64,000 nucleotides of DNA from Picochlorum sp. 'celeri' (lineage: Eukaryota; Chlorophyta; Trebouxiophyceae). The stretch lies in assembly GCA_010909725.1 (NCBI GenBank), contig JAACMV010000020.1, positions 124,001 to 188,000 on the forward strand, in the 5' to 3' direction. The position numbers and the translations under genes are program-made. The notes under the pieces are model-generated. The model made no database searches. It was not told the origin of the DNA and saw only the letters and a program-made list of their open reading frames with translations. Positions 51,558 through 61,982 of this stretch are shown piece after piece; the stretch's first letter is position 1; each line of letters begins with the position of its first letter.

Positions 51558-52784
51558 TCACATTGAGAAGCCTTTTCCACTTCCCTTTGCCTTCTTCTTT
51601 GCTCCCTTGGCTTTTCTTCGGCTCAGAACAGCATCAACCTTGCCCTCCTCTGCCAGTTGTTTCTGAGATGCCAACCGTGAATTGAAATCTCTAGAAATCC
51701 ATTGCTGTGTTACCCATTTAACATCTTCTGCATCTGTAGCAATATGGAGAGTTCTGTGGTCGGGCGTTCCGTCGGAGAAGGATGGGAAGAAAATCAAGGC
51801 GCTGCCACCTCTAGGCTTGACAGATATATTCAGATGACTGAACGTTGTCTCACCTCCCTGTTCCACATCATTCAGATAGAGGAGCACAGTTGCATGCCTT
51901 TGAAATTTATTTTCATCCGCAACTGACACGGGGAACGCATCTTCGTGCTCTAAAAAATGCTGTCCCTGCTGATATTCAGCTGCTTGAAGGGCTTCAAAAC
52001 AATATTGTTGGAACAATGGCTGCTTACCAGATCGACCCCATTGTCCCAACTTATTTCCTTGTAAAATTTCAAATGCGTTCTGCTGGATCTCCTCTGCAAA
52101 CGATCCAATCCTGGGAAATTCTTCTTGGAGTTGGTCATCAATGAGGACAGAAGAAGATGTTCTTCTGTTGGAATCCTTCACAGAAGACGAGTATAAATTA
52201 CCAGCACCCACAGTACTTTGTGCCATCCTACCAGTAGCACGCAATTCCTCAATCAATTCCTTACATTTTGCTTTGCTCCAGAAGTTTTCAACCAAAAATA
52301 TGGGAGGATCAAGATGAAGCAATTGTACATTTGGCAAATCCAAATTCACAGGCATATATCGATCTAGCAGTATCTTTTTCAGCTTCATCGTGTTTGTAAG
52401 TTTACCTTTCAAGGGCTTTATTGGATTCTGCTTCAGAAAGACTGGATCCAACTCTTCATCAACTGTTTCCACTGGCTTCATACTTGAGAAATACCCTCCT
52501 TTCTGAGGAACTGTATCCTTATATATACCTTCAGGATCCCAAGCTACGCTTGTTTGTGTATCAGATCTCTCCGCAAATCCTGCAGTTGAACGCAATGCAC
52601 GATGAGTCTTGAGTTGGCAACGTGCAGGCCAGGTTTGACCGAACTCACCAGGGACGCCTCGTCTTTTGGTGATCTGCAAACCGTGGGTAAAAGATTCCCG
52701 TTTATTTGAAATTAATCGCATCATGGAATCTCGAGATCGAGCATGTGAAGAATTGTGTTGGAGCAAAGGCATGCCGCAACTCAT
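51558..52784 (-). CDS. Prolyl 4-hydroxylase-like 2-oxoglutarate/Fe(II) dioxygenase
   Basis: 408 residues, single exon. The C-terminal P4H domain has YQQGQHFLEHEDAF with the HxD iron ligands, FQRHATVLLYLNDVEQGGETTF, the Gly-rich ALIFFPSF and the second His in HRTLHIATDAEDVKWVTQQWI; the 2OG-binding Lys is probably that of DVKWV. The N-terminal about 95 residues are basic and Ser/Arg-rich, as in an organelle presequence, and no ER signal is evident, so a collagen-type ER P4H is unlikely. The C-terminal KAKGAKKKAKGSGKG tail is strongly basic. Substrate unknown. The stop lies beyond a 422-bp spacer from the small gene. Confidence 0.88.
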   Translation of the reverse strand: MSCGMPLLQHNSSHARSRDSMMRLISNKRESFTHGLQITKRRGVPGEFGQTWPARCQLKTHRALRSTAGFAERSDTQTSVAWDPEGIYKDTVPQKGGYFSSMKPVETVDEELDPVFLKQNPIKPLKGKLTNTMKLKKILLDRYMPVNLDLPNVQLLHLDPPIFLVENFWSKAKCKELIEELRATGRMAQSTVGAGNLYSSSVKDSNRRTSSSVLIDDQLQEEFPRIGSFAEEIQQNAFEILQGNKLGQWGRSGKQPLFQQYCFEALQAAEYQQGQHFLEHEDAFPVSVADENKFQRHATVLLYLNDVEQGGETTFSHLNISVKPRGGSALIFFPSFSDGTPDHRTLHIATDAEDVKWVTQQWISRDFNSRLASQKQLAEEGKVDAVLSRRKAKGAKKKAKGSGKGFSM

Positions 52785-53018
52785 GCTGGTTCGTCACAAA
52801 ATGCGTTAAAAAATGCTTTCTTTCTGCCAAAACAAATAGATGCAAACGTAATGCAAAAGGAAAAAAAATATCTGAACGACCTCCATGGGAGCAAGAAGAC
52901 CAAGAATGACACGTATCTGCCCCTAGGGCAGATGGTATCTTCACGAAGAGCATGCCCTCGGCTTGAGAATTTTACAGCATTTAAATGACCAAATTTGGTG
53001 GTTGGAAACAAGGATACC

Positions 53019-56000
53019 TCAGAAGTGCCACCACTTTCTCTCTGCAAAAGCCTTTTCAAGGTCTTGAGCCATGCTTGCAAAGTTTTCAGTATCATTTTGG
53101 AGAGCTGCAGACTGCTCTTCTAGATTCTTCAGTTTTTGACCTCTTTCTTCAAGCAGGTTCCTATTCTTTTCCATCACTGAACGCACATCGTCGGTCTTCG
53201 TTGCCGGTCGGTAGTGCCTCTTAACAGCAGATGCAGTTCTTTTGGCCGTTTTGTCACTGCTTTTGGATCCTAGCAGTTCAGAGCGGCGTTGGACTGTTGT
53301 AGCCTGCGGGGTAGTGCTTGTACTGCATGGCACAGACTCGTCATCTGAAATGCTCTCGATTTCATCGTCGAGCGCGTAAACTTGTTTTTGGAATACTTCA
53401 CCAAGTGCGGGTAAATCACGAGTTTTCGACATTTTCTCAATCTCTTGCATCATCATCCCAGATGCAGCTGTGGCAGCACCTTTGACGGTACCGAAAATAT
53501 TAGAAATGCCTACTTGCCCTTTTGGGCCTGTTTTAGACCCTTCAGATTGTTGATTGACTAACTTGGGGGTAAGCGACTGCCTTTTCACCAGTTGCTGTGG
53601 TCCAATGGGGGGAGGCGCCCTGACAAGACTTGAAAATCTGAGGATTTCATTCGTTTCGCTGGTAATGAACACTTGTCCATCCATGGATACTGGGGCACTT
53701 GTCACCGAACCAGGGGACTTTCTCAGGCCGTAGTGATCATTACTGCCGACAAGTTGAAGTCCTGGTAGAGTATAACAGGATATCGTCTTCGATACAGTCA
53801 ACAGGCCGGATCCAGATATGGAATGGAAAGAACTACAAGAAAGAATTGGTTCCTCAAACTTTACTTTCCTCTCTGAACTTCTTTCTCCCTTGAGTACGGC
53901 ATCTGAACAAAATAATCGTAGCATACAGTAAGAAGCCATTCGAATATCTATCGTACTTATGAAACTCACCTATAGAATACAGTCTTAAATATTCAGAGCT
54001 GCCAATGAAAATTAAGCTACAAGGTTCTGCCCCGTTCCGAGTGAAGTATGAAGAGTAAAATGAATCATTTGGATAATTTTCGTTTTTATGGGAGGATGAT
54101 GTGGGAACACCGTTCCACAGGTCTGCATCTGTATTTATGTCATGCAGATCGTCTTCCTGCAGCGAATCTCTCTTCTCCAGCTCTTCTACATCAAATTCTT
54201 TAACCGTGTCTCCAAGTCTTCTTCCTTGGGATGCCTGAGATACTTTAGTCATTCCTAATGTCCTGGGTTTTGATGTCGAATTGTTATCGGCCCATGTGAG
54301 CTCCAGCTCTGCTGACAAATTTGGCAAGACAGAACCATCAGCAGACAGAAGGGCCATGTGCAAGGGCTTTGACTGATTCTTCGCTCGTAAAGGCTTCGAA
54401 AGAAGAGAAACATTTTTCTCACAGTCGATGATATCCAATGACCCGTCTTGGGCGAGGCAAAATAAACTGCAGGGAACACATGGGCATTTTATATCACTGC
54501 ATCACTTTCATTTGAGACAAATATATTGCTACACATACCCTGTGAGAGACTCAGCTCCATCTCGTAGGGATGCTGAGTCCTTATTAATAACTGCAAATTT
54601 CAGCGATACAATTGGTGCTCTCAGATGATGCTCCATCATTCTGGCAGGAGATGATAGATTCACCAGAGACACACATCCTGAGTGATCACCCACAGCTAAA
54701 AATCCAAGTTTGGAAGCCACAGAAACGGAAGTGATATCTTCTGAATGCGGTGAGTATTTCATTAAATATTGCCATCCAGGCCCTTGGTCGACCTGGCTGT
54801 CAAAAGGAGCTGATGATCCCAGAGTGACCTTGCGAACTGACTGAGGAGAAGTGGAAAACTGGTACAGTCTCACCAGGCCTCCAGCATGTCCAACGGCCAA
54901 TAAGCCCGATATTGGGCAAACATCGAAACACAAGACTGGCATCATTCTGCCCTCCTCTGAAAATATTTCATTAGATTGCGGAACAGTGCACATGAGCTTT
55001 GGTACTTGTGAAACTGCATCCCATACTCGAACCCTACCATCTCTGTGGCCTATCAGAACCACACCACTAGGATGCGATGATGAATCAACTTCTCCATTCA
55101 TATAATCTGTTTCTGATATGAAATAGTTCGACGGAGGGACTCCACCATTGAAAGGCCACCTAGAATCTTCTACTCTCTTCCAAGATAGGTATCGCAGGTT
55201 TTTCAAAGATGGCGAATGTGAGTGTTTCAGAGCTATGCTTGGCAAGAATGAGCTGCACGTAATCGGTGGAAGTTCTTGGAATTTTAACGACACTGGTAAG
55301 GGTTCCCACGACGACATATCATGTACGACAATTTGACCTCCTTCAGTCAGGATCAGAATACCATCTGTGCATGGCCCATCATCCTGCTTTTCTTCTGATC
55401 CATTCAATAACGTGTGTGAAATAATTTCTCCAAACCATGGAATCATTTGTACGTCATTTGTATTGCCCTCTGGCTCCAGTGAAACAAGGGACAGCATGTC
55501 AGGTGCATCCTTGCTCTGGCCTCCCAAGACGAGCAAGCAATCCTTTCCATATGGTGTTCCCTGGGTTCCACGGACAAAACTTAGGGCTTTTATTGGAGAG
55601 GGATTGATTGGAGATACCTCAAGGTGTAAAACTAGCACGGAATCCTCGTAATGTGACAGTTTCGATGGATGGACTTTCAACGTAGATGCAGAGACTCCCC
55701 AAACCATAATTGAGCCATCCTCATAGCCAATAGCGAAGCAATTCGCCCTATCTCCAACCCAGCATGCGCACATCGGCCTACTCATCGTATTATCTGTATC
55801 TGGAATCCTTGAAAGAATTTTTTCCGCCCTGACATCCCATACAAGAGCTCCAGACTCACTATACACGAAAAGAATGAATGGCCTATCTCCATTCAACACA
55901 CTCTCAATGCACACCAAATCTCCAGACATCTCTAAATCCTCTCTAAATATCTTGTAAGGCTTCAATGAAATACCCTTTTCAACAGTCTCTCCAGATGGAA

Positions 56001-56631
56001 ACTTGTTTCCCACATGAATGACCCTAGCATTGCCATCATCACAGCCCACCAGCATGTAGGGACCTCCAGGAACAACTGTGACATCCGTAACTCTATGCTC
56101 TGGGCATACGCAAGTAGAATCTATAACATCTTCATTCTCTAAATCGAAAAGATTGATCTTTCCATTCTCATACACACTGAGAAGTTCAGGCCTGTTCTTT
56201 AAAAAACCCAGAAAGATTGTCCTACTCTCGACTTCCTCCCCTGTCAGCATGCACTCCACACCATCGCAGCCAATGATCTTGATTCTACCATCCCGAGTCC
56301 CAACCTACATATAATCGAATCAAATCATTTGACAATCCCAACCTAGGGATATGCCCCCCCTCCACTCACAAAAGATCATGATACCAATCATGCTGCAGTC
56401 AAAATGACCCAACTGAAAGCAACCACCTACCGCTAATAACTTTTGTCTCGAGTCATATGCCAGGCTATCAACCCCATCAGGAAACCCAGTATGGCTTCTA
56501 AATTTCAAAAATACGTCCTGATCGCGCAAATCATCCACGGGAACTTCCCGAGTCTCTCGAACTTTAGAAACTTGCGTATTCAGCTTTCTTGCAAGGTTCT
56601 TTGTGGCAGTACCGAACACCGTTGGGTCCAT
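53019..56631 (-). CDS. Tomosyn/STXBP5 (Lgl family) with C-terminal R-SNARE, four exons
   Basis: Exons 56431-56631, 54539-56304, 53970-54466 and 53019-53902; introns 126, 72 and 67 nt (gtaggt, gtatgt, gtgagt donors). About 1115 residues. WD40 blocks of the Lgl/tomosyn type: GVDSLAYDSRQKLLA joined to VGTRDGRIKIIG, VTDVTVVPGGPYMLVGCDDGNARV, VCWVGDRANCFAIGYEDGSIMVWG and later VRVWDAVSQVPKLMCT. The last about 60 residues (VRSVMEKNRNLLEERGQKLKNL and a heptad series with a central Arg) are an R-SNARE coiled coil as in tomosyn, which distinguishes it from Lgl. It regulates SNARE complex assembly and exocytosis. The tail ends AERKWWHF without a membrane anchor. Confidence 0.9.
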
Positions 56632-56859
56632 GCTACCCCACGTGATTATTTTGGACCGTTATTATAAAATCAAAGCCCCAGGTACGTGTCCAACGCATCC
56701 TATACCAATCAGGGCAGGATCATCCTGTAGCGTATGCTCCGGTCAATGATAGGTCTGATGGGAGACTTCATTCACCATTGTTTGAATGAAGTCATTTGAT
56801 ACAATTTCGCTGAGATCTCATATGGTGACTTTACTAATGACATTATTTACCTCAATGGA
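56632..56859. promoter_or_regulatory. Divergent promoter region tomosyn / EXS-domain gene
   Basis: A 228-bp spacer between two divergent ATGs. No specific element recognised. Confidence 0.4.
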
Positions 56860-58458
56860 ATGAATGCTGACCTGGTTTGCATCCAGTCTCGTCCCAAATA
56901 TCGTTGGAGTCCTCGGCAACATTTTGTTCGGACAGATCCTGGGCCAGGGAGGTATATTTCATTTATTTGTGCCCCCAGGTACTGCCGATGTATTATGATA
57001 CGCATCAATGGTATCCTGAGTTCATCATGCTGTCGTTTTATGGCGTGCAGGCGTGAATTGTCTCTTGCTGCTTCAAGAGGGAGAAGGGGAGTGAAGAGGG
57101 TCAACAGTGGAGGCACGCGTGATTTGGACAGTCCAATCGTAGACGATTCTAGTATTCAAAAGGATAGGGACGCGTGGCGAGTATTCTCTGTGAATGCGCG
57201 GCTCATCCTGAGAATGTTTTTCAGGAAGATTCCCTTTATTGGGAAGAGGCAGATATTTGTCGGTATCTTGAATATTCTCCTTGTATTCCTAATAAGAAAG
57301 CTATTAAATGTGGTCAGTGTTGGGCAGATTGAGTTATTTTACTTATACTACCAGCCTTTGGTCCCATTTTTGATGATGCTGTGGGGATGGGGAATCAATG
57401 TGCTCTACTTTGAGAAGACTGGCTTGCGCTACGACATGTGCTTCGAAGAACGTGATCGAAGTTATCTGCTGCACAGCGTTGAAATATTAAAGATGTGCAA
57501 CACGTTATCGTGTGGCCTTCTCAGCTCTGCGTCTCTATTTCTGATGTTTACTGCATCAGGAATGCTGAGGGCTGCTGCTTTACAGCCAGTCCTTTTGTAC
57601 ATGGTAACATTGTTGGTACTCGTGATGCCTTTTCCAATTTTCTATAGAGATACCCGGAGATACTTTGCTACTACATTTTGGCGAGTTCTGACCCCAGTCC
57701 GAAGTGTAGCATGGGGTGATTTTTTATTAGCTGATATTCTTACATCTCTTGCCAAAGGTCTCTCTGATATTGAACGCGCAATCTGCTCCATGGTGAGTGG
57801 ACCTATTTTGTCTGGGACACCGGAGCAATGTACTGATGCTAGCTGGATTATTCCCATAGGGCTTGTGATGCCATATTTTTGGCGGTTTATACAGTGTATC
57901 AGAGTTTACATTGACACGGGTAATAAGCAGCAGCTGTGGAATGCACTGAAATATATGACAGCCTTTCCTGTCGTGTTTCTTTCATTTTCCAAGTATCACG
58001 TTGCTCATGACTCTTGGGTTAGTTTATGGAAGCCATTGTGGTTGCTTGCAGCATGTGTGAACTCTGGGTTTAGTTACTTCTGGGATATTGAGAGGGATTG
58101 GGAAATTTCCTTCTTCTCCCAGATAGGATCACACAAAAGACTTCATGCAAGAACAATTCTTCCGCAACCAACAAATTTTTCAAGAAGAACATATTACTAC
58201 CTGATGATTTCAAACTTGATGCTTCGCCTTTCTTGGACGTACAAGTTGAGTCCTCATTTAAGGAGAGATCATCTGATAGTTTTTTGTATTGTTCTTTTGG
58301 AAGCTTTTAGGCGATTCCAGTGGATATTTATTCGCATCGAGGTGGAGCTGAGAAAATTGCAAAAGCTTCACCCAGAACTCGGTGTGCTTGTCCCAAGTAG
58401 AGGAAACGCTAGGAAACAGCACGTGAGTATAACTTCTCCGAAAGTCCTACCAGGTTGA
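56860..58458 (+). CDS. EXS-domain membrane protein (ERD1/XPR1-like)
   Basis: Continuous frame of 532 codons. An intron is likely near the 5' end: acceptor gcgtgcag at 57050 pairs in phase 2 with a donor at 56952 (gtatat, 99 nt) or 56989 (gtactg, 62 nt); both are in frame, so the unspliced form also reads through. The body has about eight hydrophobic segments and the EXS hallmarks: FPIFYRDTRRYFATTFWRVL, the VAWGDFLLADILTSLAKGLSDIERAIC block, and LWLLAACVNSGFSYFWDIERDWE. XPR1-type phosphate exporters have an N-terminal SPX domain, absent here, so it is closer to ERD1-type EXS proteins of the Golgi. Transport activity is inferred. Confidence 0.85.
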   Translation: MNADLVCIQSRPKYRWSPRQHFVRTDPGPGRYISFICAPRYCRCIMIRINGILSSSCCRFMACRRELSLAASRGRRGVKRVNSGGTRDLDSPIVDDSSIQKDRDAWRVFSVNARLILRMFFRKIPFIGKRQIFVGILNILLVFLIRKLLNVVSVGQIELFYLYYQPLVPFLMMLWGWGINVLYFEKTGLRYDMCFEERDRSYLLHSVEILKMCNTLSCGLLSSASLFLMFTASGMLRAAALQPVLLYMVTLLVLVMPFPIFYRDTRRYFATTFWRVLTPVRSVAWGDFLLADILTSLAKGLSDIERAICSMVSGPILSGTPEQCTDASWIIPIGLVMPYFWRFIQCIRVYIDTGNKQQLWNALKYMTAFPVVFLSFSKYHVAHDSWVSLWKPLWLLAACVNSGFSYFWDIERDWEISFFSQIGSHKRLHARTILPQPTNFSRRTYYYLMISNLMLRLSWTYKLSPHLRRDHLIVFCIVLLEAFRRFQWIFIRIEVELRKLQKLHPELGVLVPSRGNARKQHVSITSPKVLPG

Positions 58459-58533
58459 CCTATTGTTGAAGGATTAAGAATGTTACTGTTCATATTCAAT
58501 TAGTCTCGTATTTAATTTATTTGATTCAGGTAG

Positions 58534-60074
58534 TCAGCTTTCGGCACCAAAGTACTTCCTAGCAATGTCAAGTTTTTCAATCACCACATTGCACACAGGG
58601 TGTGTCGGAAGAAGGAGATTCCGTCTTCCACCAACAATGTTTCCTCCTGCATGCTGAGCAGCAGAAAGGCCACTAAGACAGTAGCACGTGTGGTAAAAAT
58701 CAGGACTTTTTCCTGGCTTGTCTCGAAGACCTCCTCTGCCATTGATCTGACAGCAGAGAAGTATCCAAAGCTGCAGTGCATCAAAGTCACACGCATCTGT
58801 TTCATCATTACCGTTCCTTACTTTTTTGAGGCACTTCTGTATGACTTCTACCAATGGCAGCTGCTCATCCATTTTGTCCACCTCCTGTTGCAGCCTCATT
58901 ACCTGTTCTTGTTGCTCCCCTAGCCTCTTGTTGTCTGGGTCATTCTTCAATTCGTCTTCAATTTCTAACAGCCTATCCATTGCCATGTCTAGCTCTATTT
59001 GTTTCGCTGCAGATGCTTCTATAATAATTTGTCCAGGGCTCTGCCATTTTGAGCCAGACCACTGGTCTACTGCACTGGCCACACTCTGGTCGCATTTATT
59101 AAAATCGGGTGTAAAATTGAGCTTGTTGCGTGCTTTGCCATTCCATATGTTGCCTTGCACGTGTGCGAGGCTGCACAATCCTCCCTGCCACCAGGAGTAG
59201 CACCCATCAACAAGTTTATTTGTCCGCCCCCTCATGCCGCCTTCAGTTCTCCCTTGCATGCGTGACACCCAAGATTTTAGAAGCGATCTATCAATCTTAT
59301 TTCCCTCTTGTATGAGCTCTAGCGCGCCATATGCGCAGAAAGTATACCCCCCATGGGCCTCATTCCCAGGCTCTCCTCCAATCCCACCCTCATAGCTTTG
59401 GCATCGATGGACAAATTGGACCAGGTCACACGCATCCGCAACCTTCTTAGAATCCATATTAAGCATATAGCATACAGATAATGCACAATAGCATCCTCGC
59501 ACATCCACCTCTCCATGTTGATGCATTGTCATACCACCACCTCTTTCTGGAGGAACACACATTCTGAGGAAGAATGACATGAGCGAATCTCTATTGATCA
59601 AATCAAGCACATCCTCTCTTCCTAAAGTAACCAAAGCAGCGACTGCAGCGTATGTTGTGGCTAAATGGGGCAGCTGGCCAGGCCCTCCACCGAAACCTCC
59701 ACTTTTGTGCTGGCAGCTTTGAAGTAACTGGATCACATCCCGAATAGTCTCCTCACTCAAACTGCTAAGCTTATCTAATAAAGACAATGAATGCAGTATC
59801 CAGTAACAAATCCATGTCCTACTGGCATCTAACGAGACAAAAGCTACAGAAAGCAGACAACAGTTAGGAGTGAAAGTGCACCCTCCAAAACACTCAGAAA
59901 CGCACCCGCTGGAAGCACTCTGAGGCCACTTTTCAAATACTTGACATGTAAAACTCGCTGTAAGGCTAAAAGATCCTCGTCTTCAAGCTCCAAGAAGGTT
60001 TGATAAATAGCAACTGTGTCCCTCTCCACCTGGTTTTGCTCACGTTCAGTGACCGTTTCGGAACGAGTAGGCAT
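58534..60074 (-). CDS. FNTB: Protein farnesyltransferase beta subunit with a 100-residue insertion, two exons
   Basis: Exon 1 (59906-60074) starts MPTRSETVTEREQNQVERDT and includes HVKYLKSGLRVLPA; exon 2 (58534-59843) starts FVSLDASRTWICYWILHSLSLLDK; intron 62 nt, phase 1 (gtgcgt...ctgtag). About 492 residues. Prenyltransferase repeats: GGFGGGPGQLPHLATTYAAVAAL, GEVDVRGCYCA, YEGGIGGEPGNEAHGGYTFCA, GMRGRTNKLVDGCYSWW and GLRDKPGKSPDFYHTCYCLSGL. The zinc ligands Asp and Cys (DGC, rat D297/C299) and His (FYHTCY, H362) are present. Between ...CSLAHV and LQLWILLCCQ lies an insertion of about 100 extra residues, charged and predicted coiled coil. It farnesylates CaaX proteins with the alpha subunit. 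The start faces the TRF4-like gene 263 bp away. Confidence 0.94.
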
Positions 60075-60337
60075 TATATCGACCTAAGATCTCTAAAAAT
60101 AGCATATTTATTCAGGGATGCATCGTTCACGTATCTGTTTGATCAGGGCGAATTTGGCAAGTACTGGACTCAAGCCCCATGGGATACAGTACCCATCATC
60201 CAAAATGACCCTCCTGAGCACATATGAGCGTCGCATTGCATATTTAATGGGAATTGTAACCATTAAAAGAGAAATATATCGTCAGTGAAACAGGTACTCC
60301 TCCTCCTAGTAGATTGAGTGCATGGCAATGCAAAAGT
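60075..60337. promoter_or_regulatory. Divergent promoter region FNTB / TRF4-like
   Basis: A 263-bp spacer between the FNTB ATG and the first ATG of the nucleotidyltransferase gene. No specific element recognised. Confidence 0.4.
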
Positions 60338-61837
60338 ATGAGTAATAAGACGCCGAGACTCGTGTCTGCGCATACGGATGGGGATGATAATGCTCTTGAA
60401 TACGACATTATCCCACTAGATATCACTGAAGCTGGAGGACGTGGATCATATGATGACAGCGGTTTGCCTGCAAGGCCAAACGGGGAGCAGCAAGGCAAGG
60501 AGAGCCAATCAGGAAGTAAAGATGCCGACCTTCCAGATTTCTTATCCTTGAATGAAGTCGGAGAGGACAAGAAGAGTGAAGATGAGAGTATAGTCAAGTC
60601 TCTACTTGAAGACCACGAGAAGCAAGGTTTTATTGTTCCTCCGAAGAAACACGAGACAGCTGTGGCATCATCCCCTGCCCTCTTGAAGGGCGTGCCTTGG
60701 AAAAAGTGCCTATACATCAAATCTCCTACATTGCGATTGCATCAAGAAATACTCCATTTTTGTTCGTGCTTGAAGCCGACCCCAGAGGAAGAAAAGGCCA
60801 GGGAAGATGCACTGAAGAGGATTGAGGATGCTGTGAAAGCTTTGTGGCCAAAAGCAAGAGTTGAAGTATTCGGTTCATTCGCCACAGGTTTATACCTGCC
60901 TACTTCGGACATGGATGCAGTTATATTAGACAGCGGCTGTAGTGATATACGACAAGGCCTAAAAGTGTTGGGTAAATCATTATCAACAAAGGGCATTGCA
61001 GTTGATTTGCAGATTATTTTGAAAGCACGCGTGCCAATCATAAAGTTTCAGGATAAAGAGTCGGGATATCAGTTTGATATATCATTTGATGTTGCAAATG
61101 GGCCAGAAGCTGCACAGAATGTGAGGGAACTAGGCCAATGGATCCCAGCAATGTCTGCCCTTGTGATGGTTCTCAAGGTGTTTTTGCAACAACGAGAATT
61201 GAATGAAGTATACAGTGGCGGTATCGGCTCCTATGCTTTATTGGTCATGGTAGCGAATTTCATTCAGACACATTGGTCTAGATTCAGCAGAAAGGATGGA
61301 GATTTGGGCACAAATTTAGGCGAGCTCTTGCTGGACTTTTTCCGTTTACATGGTCGTGCTCTCAAGCAAGAGGTTGTTGGAGTCAGTTGCAGCAAAGGAG
61401 GGAAATTTTTCCGGAAGCGATCATTATCCTTTCATTATCCAGATAGGCCAGAATTACCTGCGGTACAGGATCCTAACGATAGAGACAACGATTTGGGCAA
61501 AAATAGTTACAATGCATCGAGGGTGCGAATGGCATATGACTATGCCTACACAAGGCTGTCGGCCAAAGCAAAGCCAGGAGAGTCGATGCTTGCTAGAATT
61601 ATTAGACTAGATGCAGTGCTCTTGAGTCGATACAAGGGAGATGACGGAGCAGACGAACCCGGGGAGGAACATACGATTAACAAAGGCGATTCACAAGGCA
61701 AGAGGGCCACGGGTAAGAAGCGCAAGGGTAAACCCACGGGGGCAGCGCGAAAGTCAAACTCCAAGGGGACAGCATCAAAAACTCGGAAGAAATCTCCTTC
61801 TGAAGATACAAATAATAGAAACTCAGGCGTGTCCTGA
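60338..61837 (+). CDS. TRF4/PAPD5-type non-canonical poly(A) polymerase
   Basis: About 499 residues from the ATG at 60338 (MSNKTPRL); the in-frame TTG at 60314 is not used. The nucleotidyltransferase core has the GS motif with two Asp (VEVFGSFATGLYLPTSDMDAVI), a third Asp in GYQFDISFDVANG, and the PAP-associated part (LVMVLKVFLQQRELNEVYSGGIGSYALLVMVANFI; NLGELLLDFFRLHG). This is the TRF4/PAPD5/PAPD7 layout of the TRAMP complex, which adds short A tails to aberrant nuclear RNA. N-terminal 120 residues are acidic and disordered; the C-terminus is Lys-rich (GKKRKGKPTGAARKSNSKG), typical of nuclear forms. Confidence 0.93.
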   Translation: MSNKTPRLVSAHTDGDDNALEYDIIPLDITEAGGRGSYDDSGLPARPNGEQQGKESQSGSKDADLPDFLSLNEVGEDKKSEDESIVKSLLEDHEKQGFIVPPKKHETAVASSPALLKGVPWKKCLYIKSPTLRLHQEILHFCSCLKPTPEEEKAREDALKRIEDAVKALWPKARVEVFGSFATGLYLPTSDMDAVILDSGCSDIRQGLKVLGKSLSTKGIAVDLQIILKARVPIIKFQDKESGYQFDISFDVANGPEAAQNVRELGQWIPAMSALVMVLKVFLQQRELNEVYSGGIGSYALLVMVANFIQTHWSRFSRKDGDLGTNLGELLLDFFRLHGRALKQEVVGVSCSKGGKFFRKRSLSFHYPDRPELPAVQDPNDRDNDLGKNSYNASRVRMAYDYAYTRLSAKAKPGESMLARIIRLDAVLLSRYKGDDGADEPGEEHTINKGDSQGKRATGKKRKGKPTGAARKSNSKGTASKTRKKSPSEDTNNRNSGVS

Positions 61838-61982
61838 TAAACATTGTAACCAAAGCAAATCCTTTCGCTCCATTAATCTGATTGTGAATGTATTCATGTT
61901 GCTGCCTCGTCAATGATCCTGGCAGAGATTCCTAGAGCTCAAAAACACCATAAAGCTCTACGTATCTGAGACGACGAGGCAT

